Origin: Melanocharis versteri
Lineage: Eukaryota; Chordata; Aves; Passeriformes; Melanocharitidae
DNA length: 64,000 nt
Direction of reading: 5' to 3'
NCBI GenBank assembly: GCA_013397845.1
Contig: VZTG01001885.1
Location: 48,662 to 112,661, forward strand
Shown: in pieces, positions 22,301 through 36,857 of the stretch
Layout: the number at the start of each line of letters is the position of its first letter
Position numbering within the stretch: the stretch's first letter is position 1
Position numbers and translations under genes: made by a program
The notes under the pieces: generated by a model
Databases searched by the model: none
Told to the model about the DNA's origin: nothing
What the model saw: the letters and a program-made list of their open reading frames with translations, nothing else

Positions 22301-25300
22301 AGTGATTGGAATCCCAATATCAAAGCAATTAAAGCACAGGCTTTAAAGCTTCCTGCTTGATGCAAAGTGTTCTGCAAAGTACCCTGGGCTACAGGGTTGC
22401 CTTAAGTACTGTCATTAATAGGTGTTAGAAGTTTTTTTAAGGCATCTCACATGCATCTCACATTTCCCTTAATTCATACAGAGTTGTTGTTGCCTGACCT
22501 GTTGACAGCTTTGCATGTGTGCTTCCTTGGCAGGGACTGCACAGGAAATACTGTTCTTGCACTTAACTGTGCACACAGAAATAACTCCATGGCATGTCTT
22601 CAAATGTGTGCACAAAGAGAGGATTTGTAAGAAAAAAGGCAGTATGCGTCCTCACAGTGTTGTATTCCATGGGTTCTGCTACAGGCAAATTCCCTGTGAA
22701 AGACATTCACTGGTACAAACCCACGTGAGGAAGGGGAACAGAAGGGAAGTGTAAGGCTCAGACCTGTTATTATGTGTGAGTTGTTCAGAATAATCAATGA
22801 GGGATATTCTGGGCTCCAGGGCTTGCAGCACATTGGCTCTGCAGATGTCTTGGGGGCTGTGTGAGGAAAGGAGTCTTCCCTACTGTATTTCTTATCACCA
22901 CCTTGCCAGGCTGCTTGGATGCTTCAGCATCAGCCTGTGAGTAAGCTCTTCTGCAGACAAAAGTACCTGAAATAATACAGAATTCTACCCTAGAGCTCTG
23001 TACAAGGCTTACTCCTCTTCTGATGGATTTGTGTGGCAGCCTGACCTAGTTTTGCAAGTACAAATCCAGACTTGTATTCAGTACAGTTAATCCCCATTTC
23101 TTCTTCTTAGATGGACTTTGCAAAGTTTATAAATATCCTCAGATCTGTGCAGGATCATGTCCTTAGTTGCTGCTCCATGTTGATACTGGCATTGTTTCAA
23201 ATATAATGAATACCTGAATAAACAACCCTGAAAAACATATGTGTAGATATATGTATGTTCAAGATTAGATTTATTAGTTTGGCCTTTAGCCAGTTGCCTA
23301 AGTACAACTGCTGTCTTAAAATAAGATCAATCTCTGATAGTCAGTAGCTTTAGGCAAAATTTTTCCTTTTAGATGTTAGACCAGCCATGGTTCTTTAGGT
23401 CATCATATTCACTTGATTGAATAACTGCTGATTTTAATAGGACTGATGGTAAGAGGAAGGCTTTTTAGAATTGGGCTATTAAATAGACTTAGTTAAGTGG
23501 CACATTTTGTGCACTGGAAAGAAAAAAGTTCTTCAGACTGAGAGGGTAGAAGGGTAATTCACCCAAAATTGAAGCCTCAGGATTCAGAACGGGTTAAAAG
23601 TACTGCCTTCCATTAGCTAGGAATTGATTATTTTTCCTTTCCACAGCCTCTTCCATAACAGTGAGCCAGATCTCCTGGTTTTGACTTTGGTTCTTCAGTG
23701 TCCTGAGGCTTTTCATGATTTTCAGCTGAGTGCGGCAGCAGCGCTCAGCAGAAGTGTGACCCCATGTGAAACTTCCTGGGTTTGACTGCGCTGTGTGATG
23801 CATTGAGAGCACATTAGAATGCTTTCTTTCCCTAATCATCCTTAGGTGGGGAAGGAAATAATGTGATGCTGCCTTCTCTCTCCTTTTCAGAACCTGAGAA
23901 AGCTGCTTCCATGCATCATTGTCCCACAGTGCTGCTTCCAGCACCCCCTAGATGTAGCACGTTATGTTTTTCAGAGCTGATGCTGATCACCATGATCTGT
24001 ACAGCTCAGCCTCATTGCAGCTATAATTAAGCCCTTCTGTTATAAACCAAATACCCTGAAAATAGTTTTCTTCATTTACTGCACCTGCCAAGGGAGAACT
24101 CCAGCAACCTTTAATGATGCATGTAATCCAATTACTGCCAACACAAATACTCCATTACAGCAAGGCTGCAGACCCACAACTAGAACTTGCTGAAGCATTT
24201 TCCAGGAAGCTTTGGTCCCTGCCTCCACATAAATATTTGAATATTTTGTAGAAGAACATCGTCCTTTTGGGCGAAGTTCAGACAGCCTCTGGAGCAGGAG
24301 AGTGATTAGTGCTCAGAATGGCCAGTAGCACAGATTGAGGCATTCTCACAGGGATGTGGAGATAGAGCTTCAGGTGTTTACTTCAGAAAAAGAAACCCTA
24401 TCTAGGCCAAACATTGTAAGCACTGGGACATTTCCAATTCTGAGAAAGTCTGTTCACCTTTCCACTCCCCAAGCCCCCAGCATTTTGCTTTCATCCTACC
24501 ACAGAGCAAAGCATCAAGGTCTTTTTATAGAGGGGATTCTGGTTTCCAGTAAGATCCAACTATACCTTTGTTCTGATCTCAGCACAGTCATTCCCAGGTG
24601 ACAAGATATCAGTAGGTGCTTAAAATACTGCAGTGATGGGGACTTCTTTTTGCAAAACCTGAAAAACATGATGTCAGATTTGTTATACACTCACTAAGTC
24701 TGAATCCTGGTAATGGTGGGAAAGTAAATGGAGACTGATTTTCATTCCTACACTTTATTCTATGTTCATTTGTATCCGTTAGAACTGCTCCTACTGGAGA
24801 TGATTTGAATTCTAAACAGTGTTAGAGACTTACTTTTGTAAAGCTGTGCCATTCATCTTTAATATAATCATCTAATTTACTCTATTAATGCCAGCTGCTC
24901 CATTTGGCACAGGTCACCTGGAGTGTTTGGAACACTCTACTAATTTTTCCTTGAACTAACTCTAAAAATCCATAGAAGTCAGAGCACTCTACTTCCACAG
25001 CCAGGGAATGTTTATTTTTGTCCATGTTCCTAAACACCTTCTTAGTTTGGCAGAAGAAAATATCCTGAGGGAGGCAGACTTCTATTTTGCTGGGAATTAT
25101 TTATTTACTTGGCTGTTTTTTTCCAGAATTGTCCTTGGCATTCCCAGGTGATCCCAGGGACTGGCCACTTGTATTTTTCAGAGCAAACAGCTGCTGCCTT
25201 GAAGAAGATGCTTTTCAATTCTGTGGTGCCTGCCACTTCTCCTCTCTCTTGTATCTGAAATCTTCTAGGATGGGTGAGAGTGTGAAATGTTTCGTGTTTC

Positions 25301-28300
25301 CATTCTCTGGCAAACTTGGCTTAACACCCATTCACCCCACCCCCGGTCTCACAGAAAGCAAGTGCAAGATTTGGAATTGCATAGAGGTTTGTACAAGTTA
25401 GGGCTAGCCCTTTCTGAGACAGAAGAAGAAACAAAAATGAGCAAGAGTGATGGCCTCAGCAAACAGAACAGCTGAAACACGATGTGGAACTACTGTGATT
25501 TTTCTTGAGCTGTGGTTTTATATGATTTTCAAGCCACAGATAACAGCATAGGTCCTGTCCCTCCAACCCAAACTTCAATTACATCTTCCTAATCCACAGG
25601 AGAGTGCATTGTTTTATCTGCCTTCCAAAATATTCAACTAGGAAACCAAGATAAAAGGTGACATTTCAAAATGTAAATTTTAATAGGCAGCTGTACTTTA
25701 AATAATGAAAGCGCTTTCCCTAGCTAAGGAATTTCCAGGAGGTAGATTAGGGGCAGGCCTCTGGCACCCCTATTCTGACTGATTCCCATTCTGCTGTAAA
25801 GCAGATATCCTGACCACAGAAAAATCTATTTTCCTCCTGTATAACTGTAATGAGTTTATTAAAAATACGCAATAGTGTAAGACAGTTTTGACTCAGCACA
25901 TTACCAAGGGTGATAACATAATTAAGCCATGGCTTGTCAGAGGCTGAGACAGTAGCTAAAGGGAAAATAGTTTCATTTTTCCATCTGGATCATAGAGTGA
26001 ATTCGAAATCCTGCTGCTGCTTCTGCTGAATTGAAATGACTCTTCTCCCGGAGAATCCAATGCTCCGTAGGCGTGCCCCTAAGGTGTAAGTGGTTAACAG
26101 TGCTCCAGCAGGATCGTCTGAGGTGTCTCACGAGAGCTCTCCCAAGTAACACTATTCTGGCTCACAGCATATCTTACTGAACATTTTGTAAATGATCAAA
26201 CTTCCACAAAAGGTTGAACAGGAAGTTCATGGTCTGTAAAGATCCTGTTTGATCAGCAGTGGTTCATGAGTTCAGGTCCAGTCTCCACAGAGATTAACTT
26301 GAAATCAGTTTGTAGTTCTAGGAAAACTTAGCTGATCTTCTTGTACTCTAAATTAGCAATCAACTTATGTTGCTACTTTGAATGTAGTATTTAATTTCTT
26401 AATAGATTAAAAATTTCTGCTATTCAGTTGTGGACATTAACAGCTGTCTTATCTCTAGTGCTCTTCTGTGAGCAGATCCCTAGCCAGAGGTTCATGCTAA
26501 TTAGAAAGGGGTACTGTGTGTATGTGTATTAGTTTCAACTTTGTATTTAACCTCCCCAGATTTCTTAATGTTTTCAAAAAAAGGCTCTCTTTTAGCCTAA
26601 CCTCTTGAAACTACTTATCCTAATATTTATCTTCATGTTGTATTGCAGACAATCCCATTCCTTTAGCAAGTAATTAATGTGAGGCTATGTCACCAAACCC
26701 TGAGGTCCATCACAGTTACAACTGAGTGTTAATCTAAAGCATGTTCTGCTCCTCGAATTATCTCTTTTGAAGAGAGTCTCTCTGCCACAGTTGTGTATTG
26801 CCTTGTTTTCAAAGTAATAATCTGCAGTCCAGATTTCCTTTGGGAGGGAAAAACAAACAAACAAAAATGAAAAGCGAAAATAAAGAGTTGGAGCCAAACT
26901 CTTTCAAATTAATGAGTTAAAGACTTCAGACTTTTGTATTGTCACCTGATGTTGAAGCATTAAGCTGCGTCCCATAGTTTCCTTTCCTCCTTTGTTAGTT
27001 AAAGCCTCTTTTTTCTTTTTTATAATAATTTTTTACAAGTTTGATTTTTTCATCTTCATCAGAAATAATATGTTAAAGTTATGAAGCCAGCAAGGGCTGA
27101 ATAAATTTTTGGACTTTTTTCACCTCCCAGCCCTGTATCAAAAAAAGGTACTGAGCGTGAGATCATGGCCTTTTAAGGCAAGTGTAATCTTTTTTCCAGT
27201 TCTAACAAATTTCAGACACATTTGAACAGAAAGGATCATGTTTCTGTGCTGTAGGTAGACAGCTCCAGCATTATTTATATGATTCTGTGTATGTCTATAG
27301 CGGCCCTTTAAGAAGAGCAGTGAGCCAGCTCTGAAATACAGTAGCACTCAGAGCCATCCTTTTACATTTGTTTACTCATTTTTATGAGCCTTCCCCAGTT
27401 ATTTGATTCACAGGGCTGAAACATGCCAGAAGACAGCTCAAGAAATTCATTGGCCTTTTTTTCGGAGAGGCCTGCTCTGCTGACCTCTCTGTACCAGGAT
27501 ACCAGAGCTTTCTTACGGAACTTGAAATCTATATTTTTTTACCACATGGCTGGTTAACAACACATCTGATCTGCTGTCTATAGCAGTCTGTCTCTTGATT
27601 TTAATACACCTCCACTGGCATAGAGGTCTGTTTCAGAGCAAGATAAATCTGTAAACAACAGCTAGATGGAAGAAATTTAATTTATCACTTAAAGATTTTG
27701 CCAGTGAAGGTCACATGGGGGCCAGTGGGTATCAAACCTAATTCTGCTGCTCATAGCAAAAAGATTTAACCGGAGATAAATTAACCACTAGACCATTTTC
27801 TCTGTAACTTCATTTCATCATGGTAGTCATTTTAAAGAGCTAAATATAAATAAAAGTTGTAAACCGTACTAACAGCTATAATCTTATTGCAGCAATTATC
27901 TATATAAAGTTTTCTCACTTTCATTGTGGAAAAGAGGTCCAACCTGATCTAGCTGAAATAACCCTAGATTTGAGCCTAGTTGTATAGAGCTTTAGTTAGA
28001 AATTGATGTATAAATCACTCTCCTCTGTGACCATGTGCCCAGTAAACTGAGGGTTGACTCAGTCTTTTGAGTATTTAACAACTAAGCCAAAAGGTCAAGA
28101 CCTTTGGGTCTAGAACCTTCCTTTTCTGTATGTGTGTATAGTTGCATGAATAAAGGGATTGAATCATCCAGGTGCTACTGTACTAGAAGTAACAATACTT
28201 AGAGGGTAAGTATGATTTTTCCTCCCATAAATTGATTTAATTTTCATATCCTGATTGCCTGGAGCGGCTCACTTCAGCAACCTTGCAGAATTTGCTATGG

Positions 28301-29283
28301 TTTTGATTTATTGTACAGCATCCTTCTACGCTTTTAATCCTTACGGCTTTCACACGTATGGAATTAGTTACAGATTTAATCACCCATTGATATCAGTGCA
28401 AATTTAATTCCTGACATCTTTAAAAGAAAGGAGATCAGAGTTTCAGGTATTTTCCAACTGCTAATTCTCTTTTAGATATATTTTCTACTGCAAAGGTAAA
28501 TCTTTTGAGCTTGAAATATGACTGATATCTGAAATGTAACTGATGATAAATATGTGTATTGTAAACATAGTGAATGTCTCTACAAGTCAAGGATAAAAGT
28601 TTTACACTTGTTTGCAAGGCCCTAAAATGAGCAAAATGTCCTGTGCATCAAATGATGGGTTACTGCTAACTTTTTTTTTCTTATTTTCTTAACATATGGC
28701 AGAGCAGGCCATATTTTCCTAGCACATCCAGTCTTGCTCTACTAATGACCTAATAGTTTATCTGCTAATTATGGTGGCATCTTCTAGGCTATATCTGTAG
28801 GAGATACAGTTTTTATGATTTCATATATACATGCATATTTATAAATATATGAAATACTTTTAAAGGAAAGAGATGACAGGTTTGGAAAGCCGGTCCCTGC
28901 GGAGTTTTACATATCATGATTTCTGAGGGACTGAATAAGAGGAGACGGCTTTCCTCATTAGGAAGGAGCCATGTAGAAAACTACAGTTTTTATTAATCAT
29001 GTTGAACAAGACAAAGAATTAGATTTTTTTGCTCTATATCTGTATGTCTTTTGGGGATTTTTGTAAAGAACTTAGTTGGTAGTCCCAGTCAGTTTTTTCC
29101 TTGAAAAATCTTTTTTATTAAGGAGACCAGATTAAGTGTTTGATCCATAGCTGTACCAAAGAAAATTCATGAGAAAAGTATTTCAAACATTTTTTTGAAG
29201 ATTTTGGTCTACTTTTTTTTTTTAATATAATAGTATTTGTAATAGCATATGACTTCATAAACAAAATAAATTTTGTTTCATAG

Positions 29284-29320
29284 GGTTTTGGTTTGGTTTG
29301 GTTTGGTTTGGTTTGGTTTG
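29284..29320 (+). repeat. (GGTTT)n microsatellite
   Basis: About seven GGTTT units in tandem, directly after a T-rich, AT-rich stretch. Confidence 0.92.
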
Positions 29321-32300
29321 TTTTTTAAATTGCTCTCTTCTGCAATGAAAATCAGTTTTTGACCAAGTATTTACTGTCCAGAGAAAATGGTCCTGGCTCC
29401 TCCATATTTAGATTGGTGTAGTATAGACAGGGCAGCATTTTCTAATAAACTGTGTGGATATTCAAAGCAGCTTCTGTAGACCCAGCTGCTAAATGTAGCC
29501 AACCAATCTAGGGCTTGCACTGTGTTCTTGGGGAACACTCACAGATTTTGGTTAATACACTATTGACATGTTTGAAATAAGTAGTTATAGATTCTGATGG
29601 CATGTAATATAAAGGAGATAATTATTAATGTAAACACTTTGTGTTAGTAGGATAATAACTGCTGTGGAAATTAGGGCTGACAGCTACTTTATCAATGAAG
29701 TTCAGAGAAATTTTATTTAGGCAGGCACCAAGGTAGACGCGGACAGAAGAGTCCCACTAAGCCTCCATCCTTGTCAAATATAGTCTAGCACTGAAGTTGT
29801 ATAATACATGCAAAAGTTATTCTGCCTATATTCATTTAAATATTTCAGAAAACACCATCGCTTCTAAATTGATTCCTCTCTAAAATTTGCTTTAATCAAG
29901 AAGATTGTCTACCAGTTTCACTATTAAAACATTCAAATGGTGCTGTCCATAATATTATTTATCATGCTTCGCTTGTGTTTCTGAATTTCAAGGAGGAAAG
30001 CAGTCCTCACTGTCCTAACAGTTCAGATTTAGTTCCTGGGTCAGATTTGTAAAAGATAACTAACTATATGGTGGGATTTTGAAGGATATCAAAATAAATA
30101 GTTCCTCTTAATGTATAAGGCCATTTATTCACATAGATGCGCAGTGACTCTAGATTACATGGAGACTTGGATGAAATACCCTCAGAGCTGCTAGCAGTTA
30201 TTTTTCAAACTCAGTATGGAGTATAGATGGTTCAATCAAATAACTTGAAAAAGACTAATTTGATGCCTATCTTTGGAATGTGAAAAGGGAGAAAATCCAT
30301 GGAACTTTTAGAGTCTTCAGCTTAATGGCAACTTCTTGAAACACACCAAAACTAATAACCCAACAGAATGTTATGTCAAAATCAGATTGGATTTAAGATT
30401 GCCAAATCCTTTCTGCAGGTATCATGCCTTGTATATAAGAAAAAAAAAGGTGTAATTTATCTTGTAATTGGTGAATTCTGGTCTCCTGTGATGCTCTCTG
30501 AAAAAAAGTCAGAGAACCAGAGTCCTGACAGGTATAGAATAAAACCAAAATTGGCTAAATAACTATTTTCTTTATGTCAATTATTGGTGCTTAATTGTCA
30601 CAGTACTAATGGGGTTTTCATCATGTTCTGTCTTATTTTCTGGATCCATTTTGTTTTTTCTTTTAATTTTTTCATTGAAATTTGAATAAGAGTATTGACT
30701 TACGAAATTGGTATATTAGTTGATACTTTGGGAAAAAGCACTTCAGTACTCCAAGGCGTACTTTGAAGATCCTGGTACGTTTCTAAGTGATCTGAATAAA
30801 AATGAGACAACTGTAGAAAGGCAGTGACAGAAATGTAGCATGGCCTGCTCTGTGAAGTATGATAAGGACTGAAATGGCCTATAGAAATCTCTGTATTTCT
30901 ATGTCCCTGAGTACTTATATCCAGTCTGACTGACAAACTGAGAGATGGGATCTTTGGAGTAATCTGGAAATGGCTGAAATGTCCTGTTTGCTCCAAAGTC
31001 ATCGTGTAGGCAGGAGCAGTGAGCAATGAGCAGGCCATATTTTCCTAGAGTAGTTCTGTGCATCCTTGTGGAGAAGGGCACATGCTTTTAAATAAAGGCA
31101 GAAAAAACTCTGCTTATACACTGAAAAACGCGGTATGTTTTGTACAATGCAGTTTTGCACTGAACTCTAGATGTTTTTTGGTTTTGGTTAGAAATGTAGG
31201 ATATTCTCCCTTGTTAGTTCCCAGATAGCCCACAGGCAGTAAAATTAGAAGTGTCCAACAAGAAAGAAAACATACTGTAATTAAAAGCTGTTCCCTCTCC
31301 CCTCTGTGGACCTCAGTAAAAAAAAATGTTAAGAATAAACTCTTAAGCAAAAGTGATTTTTAAATGAGTTTTTCCATCTCTGAAGGTACAACAATCTTTA
31401 TTTGCTATTGACAGTCATAGCAGAAGCATCTGGTCTTAACTGAAGAAAATCTCTCCTGATATTTTCTTATAGAAGTCAGACAAAACCAAATGCTGAATCT
31501 GCACACCTCTGAAACTTCATAGGTTTAGAGCTGGATCAGGCTGTGAACTTTGCATCTGGTCCATATCAATATAAGTAACCAAGCAAAAAGAAAGAAAAAT
31601 CAAAGCAGTTTTAGGAGTAATGTGTATATTAAACTTCATTTCATTCATACTCTTTGAAGGTTATGCATTCCTCCGTATTCCAAGAGCCTAAGATTGTGCA
31701 GCTTGCTCTCTGAGAAGTTGCTGTGAGCACTCTTAAGCTGCAGGCTTTTGTGGCAGGTAGTTTGGCCATAACAAGGACAGGCAAATGTCTGTGGATCATA
31801 TATATCCTTTAAGGGAGCTGTCCTGATGAAATGCTTTTGAGGACCTCTGTGTGATCGGATGGGTTTGCATTCTCTTGGCATCTGCTGGTGCCTGTGTCTG
31901 TGTTGGTGTCTGTGGGTCCTGCAGCCCAGGTCCCTGGCAGTAAAGTGGCAGCAAAGTCTGGTCAGTGTTTGCTAAACCCACGCATGATTAGGTGAGCTGG
32001 ATTTCCATAGGCTGAACACGATCCTACTTTACTCTGCTGTGTTTAGTGCACACCAAGCACAGCAGAACTCAGCTAGGGGGAAATGTAGGCTGTGAGAAAG
32101 ATGGAAGTGGGGAGACAGGCTTTAATAAATCCCTTACTACCATTTCTACAAGTCCTTGCTTGCAGATGCAGTAAAATTGAAGAGCTCATCCATATATGAG
32201 CAACTAGAGGCAAAACCAACATAAACATTCTTGCACAACTAATCAATAAACTCGTATGTCTTCATTAGCAAAGTAGCATTTTGTGTTATTGATATTAAAG

Positions 32301-35300
32301 ATCTACTTTCTGTGTTGGGTCTCACTGCTATTGTTATTGATGAATAAAACCCCTGTGGGCTGAAATTGTTGTCTTTTAAAAACTAGAATCTTGATTGGAC
32401 AGCTTTATTTTTCTCGCATTGCTTCTCACCACATCTCCTATTAAGCCAAATGTATTGAGAATATAATTTCACAAGTCTCAGTTATGACTCAGACTGGACA
32501 CTGCATGGATGAGACAGCAGCAGAATGCTGAAGCTCTGTTGGGATATGTGTATCACTTAGGGCTATTTTAAGAATGGGTTTTGATTTGTGCCATTCCTAC
32601 TTTAAATATGACTTGTTCAATAACATGTTCAGTAGTAATTAGATAATTTAATGTCTATTGACAGGTCTTTTGTGACTGAGACTCAATTTTAGCTCTGCAT
32701 ACCAAGGAGCTTGCCAAGGAAAAGTAACCCTTTTACTTAGTAAGGAAGGATGACGGGTAACTTCTGGAATTAAGTGAAAAATTGAATCCAGTTTCCTGTG
32801 TGCACTTTAGGGCCCACACTGGGATTACAGAACTAGCTCTGAACTGCTTGGCTGCTGACAATAAAGATTTTATGTGTGTCATGTTGAATTTTCAAAAAAG
32901 TTCTTGAATCAAAAAGGCCAGTTTTACATTGAGTCCGGCTGTTTGTTAGGAATTTAAGTGCTTTGCACTGGCTTGTCTTCTCTGTAGGACTCCAGTTTAA
33001 GTAGGTTTTTTTGGAGAAAAAATGGTAATATTCCAGTTTAAGGAAAGGGGAGAAAGAAAATAAAGTTATCTGCAAACAGAATTTCAAAGTGTTAGCCTAC
33101 TTTCCATCATTAAGAATTTATCCACTGAAGAGCTCTTATTGGCCAAGTGCTTGCTTACTAATGATTTCACTATAAGAGGAATTTTATAAACACAGGGAAA
33201 ATTTCATTTCCTTGTATTACTATGTATTAATATCTATTCATATATCTATGTATATTTGAGCAATGCAGAGTCAGTATCTTTAGCAATGAAGGTGCTTCTG
33301 CCCTTGGAATGAGACAGCAAATAAAAAAAAAAAAAGCTTTTTCTTGTATTCAACATTTTAAATATTCATAGGCTATCTTCTGTGGCACATAAACCTTTTG
33401 CATTATAGGTCATCTTTTTCTGTGGATTGTTTCATTCTGAGAACTGCCTGACTGTGCCATGTAATCTCTGGGAGCAGACATGTGAGACCCCTGCAAAAAG
33501 GAAATGCCACCATTTCTAATCTGTGCATATAAATGGATCATGCAGGATCTTAAGACCTGTGTGAAAATCCCCTTTGAAAAGTTTTAAAAGTCTGTATTAA
33601 AAGCTTCTTCATTTTAACACGCCATTCTCCCACAGAGATTTTCTGCAATGGTTCATTAATCAAGAAAAGCTTCATTAATCAAGATATAGTCTGAATTTTT
33701 GATAATATATTTAGATTAAATATGCAGTCCTGACAGAATGTATTTTCTAACGTATTTAGCTAGAACTATGTGAAACTCTCAGTCAAGAAGCCTGTTGATC
33801 TTCATTCAGCCTTCTAACAGGATGTCTTTAACTTGGATTTTTAGTTTCCTTTTGGTGTGAGACAATTTACAATCTTTCTATTTGTAAATGATTTTTTTTT
33901 ATCTAAAACTCTCGTGAGTACTGATTGGAGAATGTTTTCTTTGAAATTCTGCTGTCTGAATTCCACAAGAAAATAACCAGGAAGCCCTGTGATGTGATAT
34001 TGTAACCAGACTCTCACTTAACTACTCATTTGTCTTTTAACTTGGTCGTGGGAACAGCAATTTACCTAATTCAATGCATTTGTTGCCTTTAGAGATCAAT
34101 GCTGCTCCAAGCAAAGTCAGTAACAAAACTGTATTGATGTTCCTGGGACCAGATCAGCTCCTTTACATGAGTGAGACCTCATAGCATCATAATTTTTCTG
34201 TACAGTTGCTGAAATATTAACCCATGTTTTTGTCCTTGCACAGATCCTGATACATTGTGTAAAAGGGATTTCAGAAGGCAGCTGACTTCTCCAAAGAGCT
34301 GTGGCAGGTCAAACATACAGCCAGAATTTCCAGTCCACTGAACCACAGAACATGGGAGGGCTCCACTCTGAACATGTGGCATGAAGAGGTAGATTATCAA
34401 TATGTTATTAATATACTTGATAATTATTCCTTTCCACTACTTAAATGTCTATTTTTTCTTTCCCAGGAATAGATAAGGGCTCAAGTTTTTGGAAAAAATC
34501 AAATATGTTATAAACCAAGTATTTTTGGGAGACAGTGTAATTTAATATAAGAAGCATCACCCTTCTTGCCAAGAAGTAGGAATTAATGTATTGTTTGTGT
34601 TGTTGGATGCACTGTACATCCAGAATCTTGTTGGACTCAATGTGATAAAGAAATGAGGGATTGTTTGAGGTGTCAGTGCCCTGACCTTCTGATATTCAGC
34701 TCTAGATCAGAGGTAGGATTTGACAATAGCAAGGATTGTTCTAAACCCCATCAGTTACGTCTGTAAAAGCATTTAGGAGCTCTTAATCTTTAAGCTTTAG
34801 ACAAAAGCTCATAGGCAGAGATGCACAGGAGTCAGCAAGGAAACTGCTGGAGGATGCTAGCAGAAATTCAAGAAGATAAAGGTATATGGCAGATAGCTTA
34901 AGTTAACAGGAGATACCTAAACTGTTATCTTAACATACAGCACCAAAGAAGAAAAGGACTACCAGTAAAACATATTTTAAGGTGGTCTCTCCCCACTGAG
35001 ATTGCTGTGAGAGGAAAACCTGAATGTGGTAATTAAAAACTTTAAACAAAGAATATGCAAAATACAGAGAAATGCAAGTCTGGGAGCTGAGTCAATGGGA
35101 ATGCAGGGAGAATGAGATTTGTCTACAGCCTGGCAGCTTTTCTCTGAACTGCCTCAGCTCTGTTTAGGTGACTGGGAAATGATTCCTAAGCCATTCTGAG
35201 GCTTCAGATCAGAGTCTTACAAAATGAACAGCAAAACACAACCTCTACATCTACAAACAACCCTAGGTTTGGTAAGCTATAATCACTGTAGTCCCCAAAG

Positions 35301-36198
35301 GTCTCCTATGTTGTTTCAGTTTAATTAGGCTTTTAAAAGAAAACAAACCTGTTCTTGACATTTATGAATATGGAGTGTTCTGTGTTTCTTGTGCGAAGCA
35401 AGTTCATATTTTCACCCTGTCTCCATATTTTTGTGTGTGTGCAGGTAAACTGTTTGAAATTATCCTTTGTTTTATAGAAATTAGTTGAGCCCAGTAAAAT
35501 ATTTCTCCTAAATACCATTCTAAATACAAAGGCCTTACTGATGTACAGCTGAATATTTAGAGAACTAATTTATTAAGAGCAGAACCAGTAATCTTTTTAC
35601 TGTAGAATCCTACAGCTTTATCACATTGTTCTATGTTAAAGTAATGATGCATCAAGGTCCCCATTAGTTAGTGAGGAAGAAACCCTCAGGGCAGTCAAAA
35701 TGAAACAACGTTCAGAGTACCTAGCAAAAAAATTACAAGGCTAGACAAGAAGAATGTAGCTACGCTGGAGGTCTGTAACAGCAGCCTCCAGGAGCCTGGA
35801 GCCCTGGCCATACCACAGCAGTTCTTATGGACACTTCTTCCTTGGGAAACAAAGATTTATCAATTGATATTTGAAAATGTCTGCACAAGACAGCTTTGTC
35901 AATGTATTTCAGCATGAGATATTGAAAAAATCATGAAACTCTCAACCTTTGATAAGCAGACCCCCTGTTTCATAATAATTAAATAAATTTCAAAATGTCA
36001 TGAGGTATTCTGGAAAGATTTCTGTACACTGAAACTGGCAGATTTACAAAGCTAGTTATGTACCTGGATATCAATTTTGTTCAACAAACATTTTTGTAAA
36101 GACCTTTAATATAGGTCTTTTTGTTGGTTATTATTTGCTCCCCTAAGTAATGGAGGTAAGTTTTCACATGCCAGATTTTGACTATAAGGATTAAACTT

Positions 36199-36217
36199 TT
36201 GTTGTTGTTGTTGTTGT
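36199..36217 (+). repeat. (TTG)n microsatellite
   Basis: Six TTG units. Confidence 0.9.
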
Positions 36218-36821
36218 AAATAAATAGATTGCTTTATGTGTGAATCAGAGAACACATTACAATGGAATTATATAATTTCTGTTTCTCAGGTTTTATTTCT
36301 AAATCATAATTAGCAAATGTGTCTGCTAATTATGAATTATAATAAATTGAATATTACTGGAATTTACTTGAGAAATTTCAAATATGTTGGATTTTTAAAG
36401 AGAAAATTTGTGCTGCAAATTGATTATATGAATTATTTTACTTGTGTCAGTGAGCAAGAGAGAAAAATAGTGTATTTTATGAAGAAACATAAGAATACAG
36501 ATATTTTCTACACCGAAATCACAGAGCAACTCATAGAAAATAAATAAAAAGAGTGAAAGAAAGAGTGAGTTTGAATACCCTGATGCTACACATCATATAC
36601 AGGTCAAAACTGGGCTCAGGTCTTTTCTATGGGGTTTGTAAATATGATACTTTTTGCATGATGCGGCACTGCTGGTAATTTATCTTTTCATTAACATACA
36701 GATATCTAGCAGGGTGTGTTATTTGTGTCCCACATACCCTGCTGGGTATCTCTGTGTTATCCTTCTTTGCACTTAAAGTTATATTTGTACAACTGGTATT
36801 TCTAGAAAACTATCTATGTGG

Positions 36822-36857
36822 TATATATATATATATATATATATTTATTTATTTATT
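36822..36857 (+). repeat. (TA)n then (TTTA)n microsatellite
   Basis: About eleven TA units run into three to four TTTA units, making a compound repeat likely to vary in length. Confidence 0.93.

Noticed and set aside
23594..23944. 116-codon minus-strand open frame
   Set aside because: No recognisable motif, and an exon could not be supported by flanking splice signals.
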